Source: an uncultured Lachnospiraceae bacterium
GTDB lineage: Bacteria; Bacillota; Clostridia; Lachnospirales; Lachnospiraceae
Direction of reading: 5' to 3'
Assembly: GCA_947177165.1 (NCBI GenBank)
Contig: CAMWTP010000044.1
Coordinates: 1 to 46,659, forward strand
Length of the DNA stretch: 46,659 nt
Shown here: one piece after another, positions 25,150 to 33,809 of the stretch
Numbering within the stretch: position 1 is the stretch's first letter
Layout of the letters: every line of letters starts with the position of its first letter
Position numbers and translations under genes: made by a program
The notes under the pieces: model-generated
Database searches by the model: none
Seen by the model: only the letters and a program-made list of their open reading frames with translations
What the model was told of the DNA's origin: nothing

Positions 25150-25887
25150 ATGAAGGTTGTAGTCTGTGACGACAGCATGGAAGATTTGAAGAAAATCAAA
25201 GGGCTGCTGACAAAATACAGTGAAACAAACAAAAATGTGCGGCTTGAGACGCAATATTTCGCCAACTCTGCAGAATTGTATCACAAGATACAAGCAGACG
25301 CACCGAGCGATATCTATATTCTTGATATGATAATGTCAGAACGGACAGGTATTGACATTGGCACTCTGATCCGCAGCACGGATGAGAGAAGTGTCATCAT
25401 CTATATCACTTCCTCCGATGATTTCGCATTTGCGGCTTACGGTGTGCACGCCGTCAGATATCTTCTAAAACCAGTCCGGGAAGAACTTTTTATAGAGGCA
25501 TTGAATTACGCAATCTCCAGCATTTCGAAGGAGACAAAGGATGCAGTGTACACCGTAAAGACCAAAGAAGGACTGGTCTCTATCCCCTGCTCCAGGATCG
25601 AGTACATTGAAAATTATTCCAGGACACTCAATATCTGTCTGACAGACGGAACGCGCATCCAAAGTATCTTTATCCGAAAATCTTTCGATGAGGAAACCCG
25701 GCAGTTTTTGGAGAACAGCAGCTTTGTACAGGTTCACAAATCTTTTCTCGTCAATTTGTATCATGTGGACAAACTGGCTCCCGGAAATATCATTATGGAA
25801 AGCGGCGCAAGGATTCCAGTCAGCAAGACAAGAACTGCTGATGTAAAAAGGGAATACCTCAAATTTGTCTCGAAACAGTATCGGTAG
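25150..25887 (+). CDS. LytTR-family response regulator
   Basis: A 245-residue AgrA/LytR-type regulator. The receiver domain (1-120) has VVCDDS, the phospho-acceptor Asp in YILDMIMS near residue 60, and KPV near 108. The LytTR DNA-binding domain (about 140-240) starts KTKEGLVSIPCSRIEYIENY and contains FVQVHKSFLVNLYHVD. It is followed 11 bases later by a GHKL kinase gene, its partner. AGGAG precedes the ATG and an extended -10 (TGTTATACT, 25109-25117) lies upstream. No AgrB or AgrD-like genes are near, so the signal need not be a cyclic peptide. Confidence 0.93.
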   Translation: MKVVVCDDSMEDLKKIKGLLTKYSETNKNVRLETQYFANSAELYHKIQADAPSDIYILDMIMSERTGIDIGTLIRSTDERSVIIYITSSDDFAFAAYGVHAVRYLLKPVREELFIEALNYAISSISKETKDAVYTVKTKEGLVSIPCSRIEYIENYSRTLNICLTDGTRIQSIFIRKSFDEETRQFLENSSFVQVHKSFLVNLYHVDKLAPGNIIMESGARIPVSKTRTADVKREYLKFVSKQYR

Positions 25888-25898
25888 GAGGGCGGAAA

Positions 25899-27203
25899 AT
25901 GCATTACAAAAATATTTCCTATACGATCAGCCACATTTTTGTGGTGTTGTTTATGTATTTGTTTATTGCCCCCCGCTATTCCAGACAGAAAACTGCAGCA
26001 ATCTGTATTGCTTCCTTTTTGGCGATAACGGCTCCAAATGTGTTAAAATTAAACATTTTTCCAGACAGCCGCCTGTGCTATTTTCTGGTGACGATTTATC
26101 AGATTGCCATGACACAGTTCACAGGACTATTTATCTCCAAAAAGAGGGACAGCAAAGCGCTGTTTGTCGGTCTGAGCGCCTCCAACTACGTAATCGCCGG
26201 AAGTATTATGGCTGCTATCATACATATCTGTACAGGAAATTTGTACCTGTGCACCGCTGGCTGTATTGTGACACATGTCACACTGATCTTTGTATTATAT
26301 GTCAAAATCAGGGACATCTGGGTTAAATACCAGACGGAGGAATCGATGAACAGCTGGTGGAAGCTGTGTCTGATTCCGGTATTTTTTTACTGTGGTTTTT
26401 CAAGCCTTACATTCTTCCCATTTACGATTGATGACCACCCGGAAAATATTCCTGGTGTGGTTCTGTTCATTATCGCGATGTTCGCATCACATGTCATCGT
26501 ACTTCAATATGTGTCAAGCGAATCCCAGCGCACAGCAATCTACTGGCAGAATGTACTTTTTGAATCCTATATTCAAGGATTAGAAAACCAGTATTATCTG
26601 GTTGAGCAGTCCGAGAAAAATCTGCGGATATTGCGGCACGACATACGACACTATTCGGGACTGATCGATTCCCTGCTGGAACAGGGTGAATACGATGAGA
26701 TTAAGAAAGTAACAGAGCATATCAACACGGTAACAGATGGAAATAAAGTGACGCGATACTGCAGTAACATGATCGCCAACACAATGCTCTGCTGTATGAT
26801 GGAAAAGGCGTGTTCACTGGCGATTGAAGTGCAGCAGGATATTGTCATTTCCAAGGAAATTCCTGTTGACAGCTATGAATTTGCCATGGTGGTCGCGAAT
26901 TTATTCGACAATGCGCTCAATTGCGTGAAAGATTTTGCGGAGCGAAGAAAATATGTGGACATCAAAATCCGCTGTGAAAAAGACGGTCTTCTGATTCATA
27001 TAAAAAACGAGTATGAACAGGAAATTCTATTTGACTCTGAAACAGGACTTCCAAAGAGCCGGAACGGGAAAAATCATGGATTTGGCATGCAGAGTGTCCA
27101 GGCTTTTGCAGATAAGATTGGAGGAAATTTAGGCTGCTACTGCGAGGATAGCATGTTTCATATCATGCTGTTTGCAAAGTTCCAGGACATCAATGTGCAA
27201 TAA
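25899..27203 (+). CDS. GHKL-family sensor histidine kinase
   Basis: A 434-residue AgrC-like sensor. About six membrane helices occupy residues 1-205. The cytoplasmic part has the H-box LRILRHDIRHYSGLIDSLLE (about 245), an N-box VVANLFDNALNCV (about 333) and a G-box GKNHGFGMQSVQAFADKIGG. The GHKL ATPase domain lacks the usual F and G2 boxes of classical kinases, as is normal for this family. Translation starts 11 bases after the LytTR regulator with a TAGGAGGG ribosome binding site. The ligand is unknown. Confidence 0.92.
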   Translation: MHYKNISYTISHIFVVLFMYLFIAPRYSRQKTAAICIASFLAITAPNVLKLNIFPDSRLCYFLVTIYQIAMTQFTGLFISKKRDSKALFVGLSASNYVIAGSIMAAIIHICTGNLYLCTAGCIVTHVTLIFVLYVKIRDIWVKYQTEESMNSWWKLCLIPVFFYCGFSSLTFFPFTIDDHPENIPGVVLFIIAMFASHVIVLQYVSSESQRTAIYWQNVLFESYIQGLENQYYLVEQSEKNLRILRHDIRHYSGLIDSLLEQGEYDEIKKVTEHINTVTDGNKVTRYCSNMIANTMLCCMMEKACSLAIEVQQDIVISKEIPVDSYEFAMVVANLFDNALNCVKDFAERRKYVDIKIRCEKDGLLIHIKNEYEQEILFDSETGLPKSRNGKNHGFGMQSVQAFADKIGGNLGCYCEDSMFHIMLFAKFQDINVQ

Positions 27204-27299
27204 AGAATCGTGGGCGGAGCTAAGGATCTGTCATGATGCCATAAATTGTAGCCACCGTTCCCTGATATATGTAAACTAAAAGACAGAAAGAAGTATTAT

Positions 27300-28049
27300 A
27301 TGTATAAAATACTATTATTAGAGGATGATATCAGTCTGATTGACGGGCTGGAATACGCTTTACAAAAAAATAACTTTGCGGTCGAAACCGTGCGCACTGC
27401 GGGGGAGGCGCTGAAACGGCTGCACAGCATCGACTGTATCAGTCAGTATGACCTGCTCCTTCTCGATGTGACGCTGCCCGACGGGACAGGATTTGACGTC
27501 TGTGAAAAAGTACGGAAAACAAACAGCCGGATTCCTATTATTTTTCTCACTGCATCGGACGAGGAGGTCAATGTCATCCGAGGGCTTGACGGCGGCGGAG
27601 ATGACTATATCACAAAGCCTTTCAAGATTGGGGAACTATGCTCCCGAATCCGCGCACTGCTGCGGCGCGCATGTTTTAACCCACAGGAAGAGACAGCTTT
27701 TTCACAGGAAGCAGCGCCAAAAAATTCTTTTCAAACAAAACCTGTCAATTGTCTGCATTCCGGCAGCCTTGTGATTGACCTCACAGCAAGCCGTGTGACG
27801 CTGAGCGGTAATCCCCTTGACCTGACGCGTTCAGAGTACCGGCTGCTCTGCCTGCTCGTGCGAAACGCAGACAGGGTTGTCACGAGGGAGATTATTTTTG
27901 ATGAGCTGTGGGATAATGCGGGCGATTACGTCGATGACAACACATTGTCCGTATATGTACGGCGGCTCCGCGAGAAGATTGAGACCGATCCGTCCCAGCC
28001 AGAACATCTGGTTACTGCGCGCGGATTTGGCTATCGCTGGATTCCATAA
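27300..28049 (+). CDS. OmpR-family response regulator
   Basis: A 249-residue regulator. Receiver domain: LLLEDD at residues 4-9, phospho-acceptor Asp in LLLDVTLPDGTGF near 57, ITKPF near 108. The winged-helix DNA-binding domain (about 150-249) includes LTRSEYRLLCLLVRNAD, then VDDNTLSVYVRRLREKIE and GFGYRWIP. A 27-base gap separates it from its histidine kinase. The linker of about 30 residues between domains is rather long. It is the natural candidate to control the ABC transporter genes that follow, through paired TGTAAG boxes at 29400-29427. Confidence 0.94.
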   Translation: MYKILLLEDDISLIDGLEYALQKNNFAVETVRTAGEALKRLHSIDCISQYDLLLLDVTLPDGTGFDVCEKVRKTNSRIPIIFLTASDEEVNVIRGLDGGGDDYITKPFKIGELCSRIRALLRRACFNPQEETAFSQEAAPKNSFQTKPVNCLHSGSLVIDLTASRVTLSGNPLDLTRSEYRLLCLLVRNADRVVTREIIFDELWDNAGDYVDDNTLSVYVRRLREKIETDPSQPEHLVTARGFGYRWIP

Positions 28050-28075
28050 TCTGATGTTGTCATTTAGGAGGAAAA

Positions 28076-29323
28076 ATGATGGACACAACATGTTTTCGTT
28101 TTATGCAGGATAAATCAATCCGGCGGTACTGTGCTTTTCTGTCAGGACACATATTTGTTCTCTTAACGGCTGCTGTCTTGTTCTGCTGCTGTATGACGGA
28201 CTCTGCCAAAACCATGCTTCTGTCTCACGATGAAGCGGTTGCCTCCTCGTTAATCGAGCAGGGCGTTTCCGAAAATATCATTGCCAAAGCGCTCACTGCC
28301 ACAGATACCGTGCGCTCTCATAAAGGTTTTGCGCTTCTCCAAAAAATGGGAATCCGCCCTGCTTTAGAGACTCAGTTTCTGCCTCATCTTCACGATTTTC
28401 AAAAGCATGCCATTTTTTCTGCACTGGCTGTGGTTCTTCCTATATGTCTCCTACTCCTTGGCGGGAGCCTCCTGTTTTTTCACCATAGAGAAAATGTGTA
28501 CCGCCGCGCCTCCACTATCATTGAACATTATATCAACGGCTTGCACACGGAACGGCTGCCGCAGACCAGCGAGGGCGCTTTGTATCAGCTGTTCTCCTCC
28601 GTGGACCGGCTTGCGACCATGCTGCAGGCACAGAATGAGACGGAGCAGAAAGCAAAGATTTTTCTGCGAAATACAATCTCTGATATCTCCCATCAGCTAA
28701 AGACTCCGCTGGCAGCACTGTCCATGTATCAGGAAATTATGGAAAACGAGTATGACACGCCTGCCGTCATACAGAAATTTGCGGCAAAGACAGGACTGGC
28801 GCTAAAGCGTATGGAGCAGCTAATCCAGTCCATGCTCAAGATTACGAGACTGGACACGGGTAATGTTGTGTTTGAGAAAAAAATCTGCAGCCTTTCTGAA
28901 TTGATTTCCGATGCAGTCAGCGAATTGACAACCCGTGCTGTTGCCGAGAATAAGACAATTATGCTAGACGGCTCTGACACAGATCTGCTTTCCTGTGACG
29001 CAGCATGGACGAGTGAGGCGATTAGCAGCATCGTCAAAAACGCCCTGGATCATATGCACGCCAATGGCACTGTCCGCATCACTTGGGAGATATCTCCGTT
29101 TACCGGAATAATCCGGATCTCTGATAATGGCAGCGGCATTGCCCCGGAAGATATCCATCATATCTTCAAGCGGTTTTATCGGAGCAGCCAGTCATCGGAC
29201 ACACCGGGAATCGGTCTGGGACTGCCGCTTGCAAAATCTATCATAGAGGGGCAGGGCGGCACGATTTCCCTGCAAAGCACACTGCATGTTGGGACAACCT
29301 TTACATTGCTGCTGCCAGTATAA
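28076..29323 (+). CDS. Sensor histidine kinase of the OmpR pair
   Basis: A 415-residue membrane kinase. Two membrane helices (about 20-43 and 112-135) bracket an external sensor loop of about 70 residues. The H-box is FLRNTISDISHQLKTPLAAL near residue 205; the N-box SEAISSIVKNALDHM and the G boxes SDNGSGI and GIGLGLPLAKSI are intact. The layout resembles kinases that sense envelope damage or peptide antibiotics together with an adjacent ABC transporter. AGGAGG precedes the ATG. A strong hairpin follows the gene. Confidence 0.93.
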   Translation: MMDTTCFRFMQDKSIRRYCAFLSGHIFVLLTAAVLFCCCMTDSAKTMLLSHDEAVASSLIEQGVSENIIAKALTATDTVRSHKGFALLQKMGIRPALETQFLPHLHDFQKHAIFSALAVVLPICLLLLGGSLLFFHHRENVYRRASTIIEHYINGLHTERLPQTSEGALYQLFSSVDRLATMLQAQNETEQKAKIFLRNTISDISHQLKTPLAALSMYQEIMENEYDTPAVIQKFAAKTGLALKRMEQLIQSMLKITRLDTGNVVFEKKICSLSELISDAVSELTTRAVAENKTIMLDGSDTDLLSCDAAWTSEAISSIVKNALDHMHANGTVRITWEISPFTGIIRISDNGSGIAPEDIHHIFKRFYRSSQSSDTPGIGLGLPLAKSIIEGQGGTISLQSTLHVGTTFTLLLPV

Positions 29324-29353
29324 ATCCAAATGATTCATTCGTTCTATTATCCT

Positions 29354-29392
29354 AAGGAGCTGTCATGGAATAACTTTTCATGACAGCTCCTT
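29354..29392 (+). terminator. Perfect 14-bp hairpin after the kinase gene
   Basis: AAGGAGCTGTCATG (29354-29367) pairs perfectly with CATGACAGCTCCTT (29379-29392) around an 11-base loop. It is not followed by a U-tract, but its position between the two-component genes and the ABC transporter genes suggests termination or attenuation. Confidence 0.6.
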
Positions 29393-29399
29393 ACAAAAA

Positions 29400-29446
29400 T
29401 GTAAGCTTAAATTCATCTGGCTGTAAGATGTACCTGATAAGATAAT
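29400..29446 (+). promoter_or_regulatory. Likely response-regulator promoter of the ABC transporter
   Basis: TGTAAG occurs at 29400-29405 and 29422-29427, exactly 22 bases apart (two helical turns), followed at 29441-29446 by GATAAT as a -10. Tandem hexamers placed over the -35 region are the usual target of OmpR-type activators; the one encoded at 27300 is the obvious candidate. Confidence 0.45.
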
Positions 29447-29523
29447 AGGGAGCTGACATGAACCAGAAGAACCAGACTGAATGTCACGCAATCATTTAAA
29501 ATGTTATGAAAGGAACGTTACAA

Positions 29524-30240
29524 ATGGAAATCTTACAAGTACACAATCTATGTAAAACTTACGGCAAGGGTGAAGTGCAGGTTCACGCATTAAAGAACGT
29601 ATCGTTTACGCTTGATAAGGGCGAATTCTGCGCGGTAGTGGGCGAATCCGGCTCCGGCAAAAGCACGCTCCTGAACTGCATTGGCGCTCTTGACGCCCCT
29701 ACCTCCGGAAAAATTCTCATCGACGGAAATGAGCTTTTTGCGATGAAGGAGGAGGCACGCACAATATTCAGAAGGCGCAATATCGGCTTCATCTTTCAAT
29801 CGTTTCAGCTTGTTGCAGAGCTGAATGTCGAGCAGAATATTATTTTTCCGCTTCTGCTCGACTACTGCCGGCCCGATCCTGCCGTTGTCGAGGAGACTTT
29901 GGAAATCCTGGGACTAAAGGACAGACGTCACCATCTGCCGAGACAGCTGTCCGGCGGCCAGCAGCAGCGCGTCGCTATCGGGCGTGCCCTCATCACCAGG
30001 CCGAAGCTGATCTTAGCCGACGAACCGACGGGCAATCTGGACAGCAAAAACTCGCAGGAGGTGCTCGACCTGCTCATCAAGGCGTCCAGACGTTATCAGC
30101 AGACCATTCTGATGATCACACACAACAACAGCCTGGCGGCAGCTGCAGACCGCGTGCTGCGTGTGGCGGACGGAACGCTCACCGATTTGGGCAGGACGGA
30201 CGGGAAAGGAGATGCTTTCAGAGATGAAAAATTATCTTGA
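29524..30240 (+). CDS. ABC transporter ATP-binding protein (MacB/LolD type)
   Basis: A 238-residue ATPase. Walker [12 protein letters not shown] near residue 40, Q-loop FIFQSFQL, signature [15 protein letters not shown], Walker [13 protein letters not shown] and the H-loop ITHNN are all present. The start is taken at 29524, where AAAGGA lies nine bases before; an ATG six codons earlier has no ribosome binding site. The ATPase works with the FtsX-like permease whose gene overlaps its 3' end by 17 bases. Such pairs act in peptide antibiotic resistance or lipoprotein handling by moving mechanical force across the membrane. Confidence 0.95.
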   Translation: MEILQVHNLCKTYGKGEVQVHALKNVSFTLDKGEFCAVVGESGSGKSTLLNCIGALDAPTSGKILIDGNELFAMKEEARTIFRRRNIGFIFQSFQLVAELNVEQNIIFPLLLDYCRPDPAVVEETLEILGLKDRRHHLPRQLSGGQQQRVAIGRALITRPKLILADEPTGNLDSKNSQEVLDLLIKASRRYQQTILMITHNNSLAAAADRVLRVADGTLTDLGRTDGKGDAFRDEKLS

Positions 30241-32599
30241 ACTCGTGCCGCGCTACACCAGAGCGCACAGAAAACAAAACCGCATGTCTGTCTTCTGCAT
30301 TTTTCTGTCGGTCTTTCTCGTGACTGCAATCTTTGGCATGGCGGACATGTATATCCGAAGCCAGCTGATCAAGACCAGACAGGAGGACGGCAATTGGCAT
30401 ATTGCGCTGAGCAAAATCAGCGACGAGACCGCTGCGCTGATCGCCGCGCGCCCTGACGTCAAAGTGCTCACCTGCTATGGAACTTTGAATTACCGTCTGG
30501 ATATGGGGTACACAATCAATGATAAGGATGTTGTCATTTGCGGAAGCGAGGAACCTCTCCTGACAGAAATCTATGCCGGTAATCTCTCAGAGGGTTCCTA
30601 CCCCCGGACGGAGCAGGAAATACTCGTAAGCGGAAATGTAAAGAAAGAACTTGGACTTGATATCGGCAGTCCGCTCGTGATCCGCGATGCGGCCGGCATC
30701 GAATACCAATATATTATCTCAGGTTTTTCCAATAATCCGCCTATGGTCCTGAGCAAGGATATTTACGCTGTATTTATGAACACTGACGCCTTCCGCGGTA
30801 TTTTTCCCGGCGTGACAGACGGAGAACCCGACGACTATGACAGCTGTTTCCTTGTTCAATTCCACAATCATTTCAATATACGGCGCACAATTAATGATAT
30901 TAAAACGCAGTTCCATCTATCCAAAGATCAGGTTGGTGAACAGGCTATGCTGCTGGGCCTGCTCGGGCAGAGTGACGCGGGAAACACGTTCATGCTGATG
31001 ATTTACGCGACTGCAGGTATTTTATCTGTACTGGTTCTGCTGGCGGGCATTCTCATGATCGCGGGCAGCTTAAACAGCAATATCGCAGGGCGGACGGAGT
31101 TTTTCGGAATGCTGCGCTGTATAGGCGCTACGCCGGGACAGATTATCCGTCTGGTTCACAGGGAAGCGCTGGGCTTATGCACCTTTGCCATTCCTGCGAG
31201 TGTGATTGCCGGCATGGCTGTAATCTGGGTGCTTTGCGCCATTCTGCGCTGTCTAAGCCCTGCGTATTTTGCCACCATGCCGGTCTTTGCAGTCAGCCTG
31301 CCCAGCATCGCCGCCGGTATTTTCATCGGTATCCTGACGGTGCTGCTGGCGTCGCGCGCACCGGCCAAAAGAGCCTCCAAGGCATCTCCGCTGGCGGCGG
31401 TGACAGGCAGCGCAAACAATCTCGCGCCTGTGCGCAAGGCTGCAAACACTGCTTTCTGCAAAGTGGATACGGCGCTCGGTATTCATCATGCCAGGGCCAG
31501 CCGCAAAAATTTCCTGCTGGTGGTGGGGTCCTTTGCTTTGAGCATTATTCTGTTTCTGTCCTTCTCCACCACCATTGACTTTATGAAACATGCCATCAAG
31601 GCGCTCAGTCCATGGTCGCCGGACATCTCGATTATCAGTCAGAACAATACCTGTACTGTCGACCGCACGTTACTCCCGGCACTGCAGGATAATCCCGCTG
31701 TCAAAAGAGTATATGGGAGAATGTTTGCCTATGACCTTCCTGCGGCGGCAAATGGCAGAGAACATACAGCAATGCTGATTTCCTATGAAGAAAACCAATT
31801 TCAGTGGGCAGAGGACTATCTGCTGGACGGTTCTTTGGAGACCGTACAGAGCCAGCCCGGAACCGGACTGGTCGTTTCGTCCCCGCAGTACAATAATCAT
31901 ACGGAATTACAGACAGGTGACACTGTGACGCTCCTGATTGACGGACAGTCTGCAGATATCGGGATTGTGGGTATGGTATCCGAGTGTCCTTTCAACACGC
32001 CAGACGGTGATATCATCATCTGCTCGGAAGATACTTTCCGGCAATTTACAGGGGAAGAAAATTATACGATTATCGATATCCAGCTGACGGGAAAAGCCAC
32101 TGATGCCGATGTCGATGCGATTCGTGCACTGGCTGGAACAGAGTACACATTTTCTGACCAGCGCATGAACAATCAGAGTGTGCGGGGCGCCGATTATTCA
32201 TTTAAACTGTTTCTCTATGGATTTCTGTTTCTGATTGCCATGGTTACAATCTTCAATGTCATCAACTGTACCGCCATGAGTGTGGAGGCCCGCATAAAGC
32301 AGTACGGCGGACTGCGCGCTATCGGACTCAGTGACAGGCAGCTTTCCAGAATGATTGTCGCGGAGACACTGACTTACGCGGTGACGGGCAGCATCTGCGG
32401 TGTGGTTTTGGGACTGCTGCTCAACAAGAAATTGTTTGAATCTCTGGTGACTTACCGCTGGAGCGAACCCTGGAGTCTGCCAGTCTCCGAACTATGTATC
32501 ATTCTTGGAATTGTCGTTCTCGCCGTACTTCTGGCGGTGCGCGGTCCTATTGGCAAAATCCATACGATGTCGATTGTGGACACGATGAATGCGCAGTGA
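30224..32599 (+). CDS. FtsX-like ABC transporter permease
   Basis: A 791-residue permease. One membrane helix lies near residues 25-45, a large external MacB-type domain follows, then three helices (about 260-380) carrying the FtsX motif, a second helix plus external domain, and three more helices at the C-terminus, the duplicated FtsX layout. The start at 30224 overlaps the ATPase gene and is served by AAAGGAG inside it; an ATG at 30212 abuts that site and is less likely. The last 47 bases of the gene and its terminator are repeated at 33810-33929 on the far side of the DUF3990 cassette. Confidence 0.9.
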   Translation: MKNYLELVPRYTRAHRKQNRMSVFCIFLSVFLVTAIFGMADMYIRSQLIKTRQEDGNWHIALSKISDETAALIAARPDVKVLTCYGTLNYRLDMGYTINDKDVVICGSEEPLLTEIYAGNLSEGSYPRTEQEILVSGNVKKELGLDIGSPLVIRDAAGIEYQYIISGFSNNPPMVLSKDIYAVFMNTDAFRGIFPGVTDGEPDDYDSCFLVQFHNHFNIRRTINDIKTQFHLSKDQVGEQAMLLGLLGQSDAGNTFMLMIYATAGILSVLVLLAGILMIAGSLNSNIAGRTEFFGMLRCIGATPGQIIRLVHREALGLCTFAIPASVIAGMAVIWVLCAILRCLSPAYFATMPVFAVSLPSIAAGIFIGILTVLLASRAPAKRASKASPLAAVTGSANNLAPVRKAANTAFCKVDTALGIHHARASRKNFLLVVGSFALSIILFLSFSTTIDFMKHAIKALSPWSPDISIISQNNTCTVDRTLLPALQDNPAVKRVYGRMFAYDLPAAANGREHTAMLISYEENQFQWAEDYLLDGSLETVQSQPGTGLVVSSPQYNNHTELQTGDTVTLLIDGQSADIGIVGMVSECPFNTPDGDIIICSEDTFRQFTGEENYTIIDIQLTGKATDADVDAIRALAGTEYTFSDQRMNNQSVRGADYSFKLFLYGFLFLIAMVTIFNVINCTAMSVEARIKQYGGLRAIGLSDRQLSRMIVAETLTYAVTGSICGVVLGLLLNKKLFESLVTYRWSEPWSLPVSELCIILGIVVLAVLLAVRGPIGKIHTMSIVDTMNAQ

Positions 32600-32670
32600 C
32601 AAGAATACTGCCCCCGCCGCAATGAACCCTGTCAGATAAATCGAGCAGGGTTCATTAAGGGCAGGGGCAG
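32553..32670 (+). repeat. Flanking direct repeat, copy 1 (permease end plus terminator)
   Basis: About 118 bases that begin inside the permease gene (at GCAAAATCCATAC) and run through its stop codon and a long hairpin (AATGAACCCTG paired with CAGGGTTCATT, with outer CTGCCCC/GGGGCAG arms). It is about 93% identical, with two single-base gaps, to 33810-33929. The hairpin is the natural terminator of the ABC operon. Confidence 0.9.
32608..32670 (+). terminator. Terminator hairpin of the ABC operon
   Basis: Inner arms AATGAACCCTG (32620-32630) and CAGGGTTCATT (32646-32656) pair perfectly; outer arms starting at CTGCCCC (32608) and ending in AGGGGCAG (32670) extend the stem. It lies directly after the permease stop. 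Confidence 0.7.
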
Positions 32671-32686
32671 GAAACATTCACAATCT

Positions 32687-32929
32687 TTATTCCTTCACCC
32701 AGGACTCTATATCACCTCGTCCTTCATCACGCAGCATATTCCATACATATTCTGGCGACTCTGCATATAACCCGGATTCCTGGTCCTGCAATAACTCGTA
32801 TGTCATTGTCTTTAGCAATTTTTTTAGTGCATCTTCCTTCGTACAGTTCTCTTTTTCACTAATTTGATGCACCAAATAAAAAGAAATTGCCTGTATTGAT
32901 TTATTGATATTAATGGTTGATGCGTTCAT
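32687..32929 (-). CDS. Small protein of the DUF3990 cassette
   Basis: An 80-residue acidic, helical protein (starting MNASTININKSIQAISFYLV, with GLYAESPEYVWNMLRDEGR late in the sequence). I do not recognise a named domain with confidence, though similar small proteins occur beside DUF3990 genes. Its ATG overlaps the stop of the DUF3990 gene in an ATGA, so it is translated by coupling. Size, charge and position suit an antitoxin or accessory subunit (inference). It is the last gene of the three-gene cassette. Confidence 0.7.
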   Translation of the reverse strand: MNASTININKSIQAISFYLVHQISEKENCTKEDALKKLLKTMTYELLQDQESGLYAESPEYVWNMLRDEGRGDIESWVKE

Positions 32930-33495
32930 CCTACAGTCTCCCTTCTGATTTTCTGAAACCGAAGCTTTTGAATTGCTGCATTTGTTCCAAAAAAATACTG
33001 CTTTGGCAGATTCTCTGGCTCCAACTCTTTTATAAGTGAATCCAAAACTTCATCCGCATAATTCGCCGCGATCAGTTCTTCTTTGTAAGAATTGATAATC
33101 GTAACTGTATTTTCATCTGCTGTCGGTCCGATTACAATATCGTAATCATGAACGGTACTGCCGGAGTCTCTATTCTTCAAAATAAATCGTACCCATTCCC
33201 TATCCGCTTCCTTAAATACTTTTATCTTCAAATTTCCGGGATGACCAATACAACTATCGTCAAATTCCAGATTATATCGATATGCCTGATATACCTTAGA
33301 TTTATATTTAGGATTTCTTTGCCTTATTTTTGCCTCCTTTACTTCAAGAATATGCTTATTCCTCCTGGCTATATTTTCAGCATGGCTTTTTATAGGAGTC
33401 GCATAAAATCCCCTTCCGAAATCTTTATATCCTTTCCCCATCAGTACATCTATTTCTTTTATGTCATATGTTGTTCCATGAAATAACTCTCTCAT
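32926..33495 (-). CDS. DUF3990 protein, ADP-ribosyltransferase-like
   Basis: A 189-residue protein with the DUF3990 pattern: ELFHGTTYDIKEIDV at the N-terminus (HGT is the usual first strand of ART-like folds), then KDFGRGFYAT and the later IGPTADENTVTIINSY, and near the end QYFFGTNAAIQKLRF. DUF3990 proteins are thought to be related to ADP-ribosyltransferases, so a toxin that modifies a cell target with NAD is plausible but not shown. It overlaps both neighbours by four bases (ATGA), with the DUF3791 gene upstream and the small acidic gene downstream. The coding sequence is clearly more AT-rich than the ABC genes beside it. Confidence 0.85.
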   Translation of the reverse strand: MRELFHGTTYDIKEIDVLMGKGYKDFGRGFYATPIKSHAENIARRNKHILEVKEAKIRQRNPKYKSKVYQAYRYNLEFDDSCIGHPGNLKIKVFKEADREWVRFILKNRDSGSTVHDYDIVIGPTADENTVTIINSYKEELIAANYADEVLDSLIKELEPENLPKQYFFGTNAAIQKLRFQKIRRETVG

Positions 33496-33725
33496 CTCAC
33501 ACTCTCCTCTATTGCATTGATATATGATTTCAGATCCTGCAAAATCCCCTTTATTCCCATGGAATTATACTCTTCGTAACAGATATCTATATAAGAAAGC
33601 AAATCATATTGATCTAAAAGATCACTGACTTTACTAAAATCAATATTCCATTCCTGTTTCATGCTGTTCGCAATCGTTATCTGCATATTCAATACATTAT
33701 CATTCCGAGTCATAAAAAGCATCAC
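33492..33725 (-). CDS. DUF3791-type small protein
   Basis: A 77-residue protein. Its second half (FSKVSDLLDQYDLLSYIDIC, then YNSMGIKGILQDLKSYI) fits the DUF3791 pattern found in small Firmicute proteins next to DUF3990 genes. It is the first gene of the cassette, with AAGGAAAGTG before the ATG, and overlaps the DUF3990 gene by ATGA. A role as antitoxin or chaperone of the DUF3990 product is likely from position and size. Confidence 0.72.
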   Translation of the reverse strand: MMLFMTRNDNVLNMQITIANSMKQEWNIDFSKVSDLLDQYDLLSYIDICYEEYNSMGIKGILQDLKSYINAIEESVR

Positions 33726-33759
33726 TTTCCTTGTCGTTATATTTCTTTTACTTACTTTT

Positions 33760-33788
33760 ATTATGTATTATTTTGACAGAAAAGACAA
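33760..33788 (-). promoter_or_regulatory. Promoter of the DUF3990 cassette
   Basis: On the minus strand TTGTCT (33783-33788) and CATAAT (33760-33765) are 17 bases apart. The promoter lies inside the cassette, 22 bases from the flanking repeat, so the unit carries its own start signal. Confidence 0.6.
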
Positions 33789-33809
33789 TAAAATAATCGG
33801 AATCAAAGC

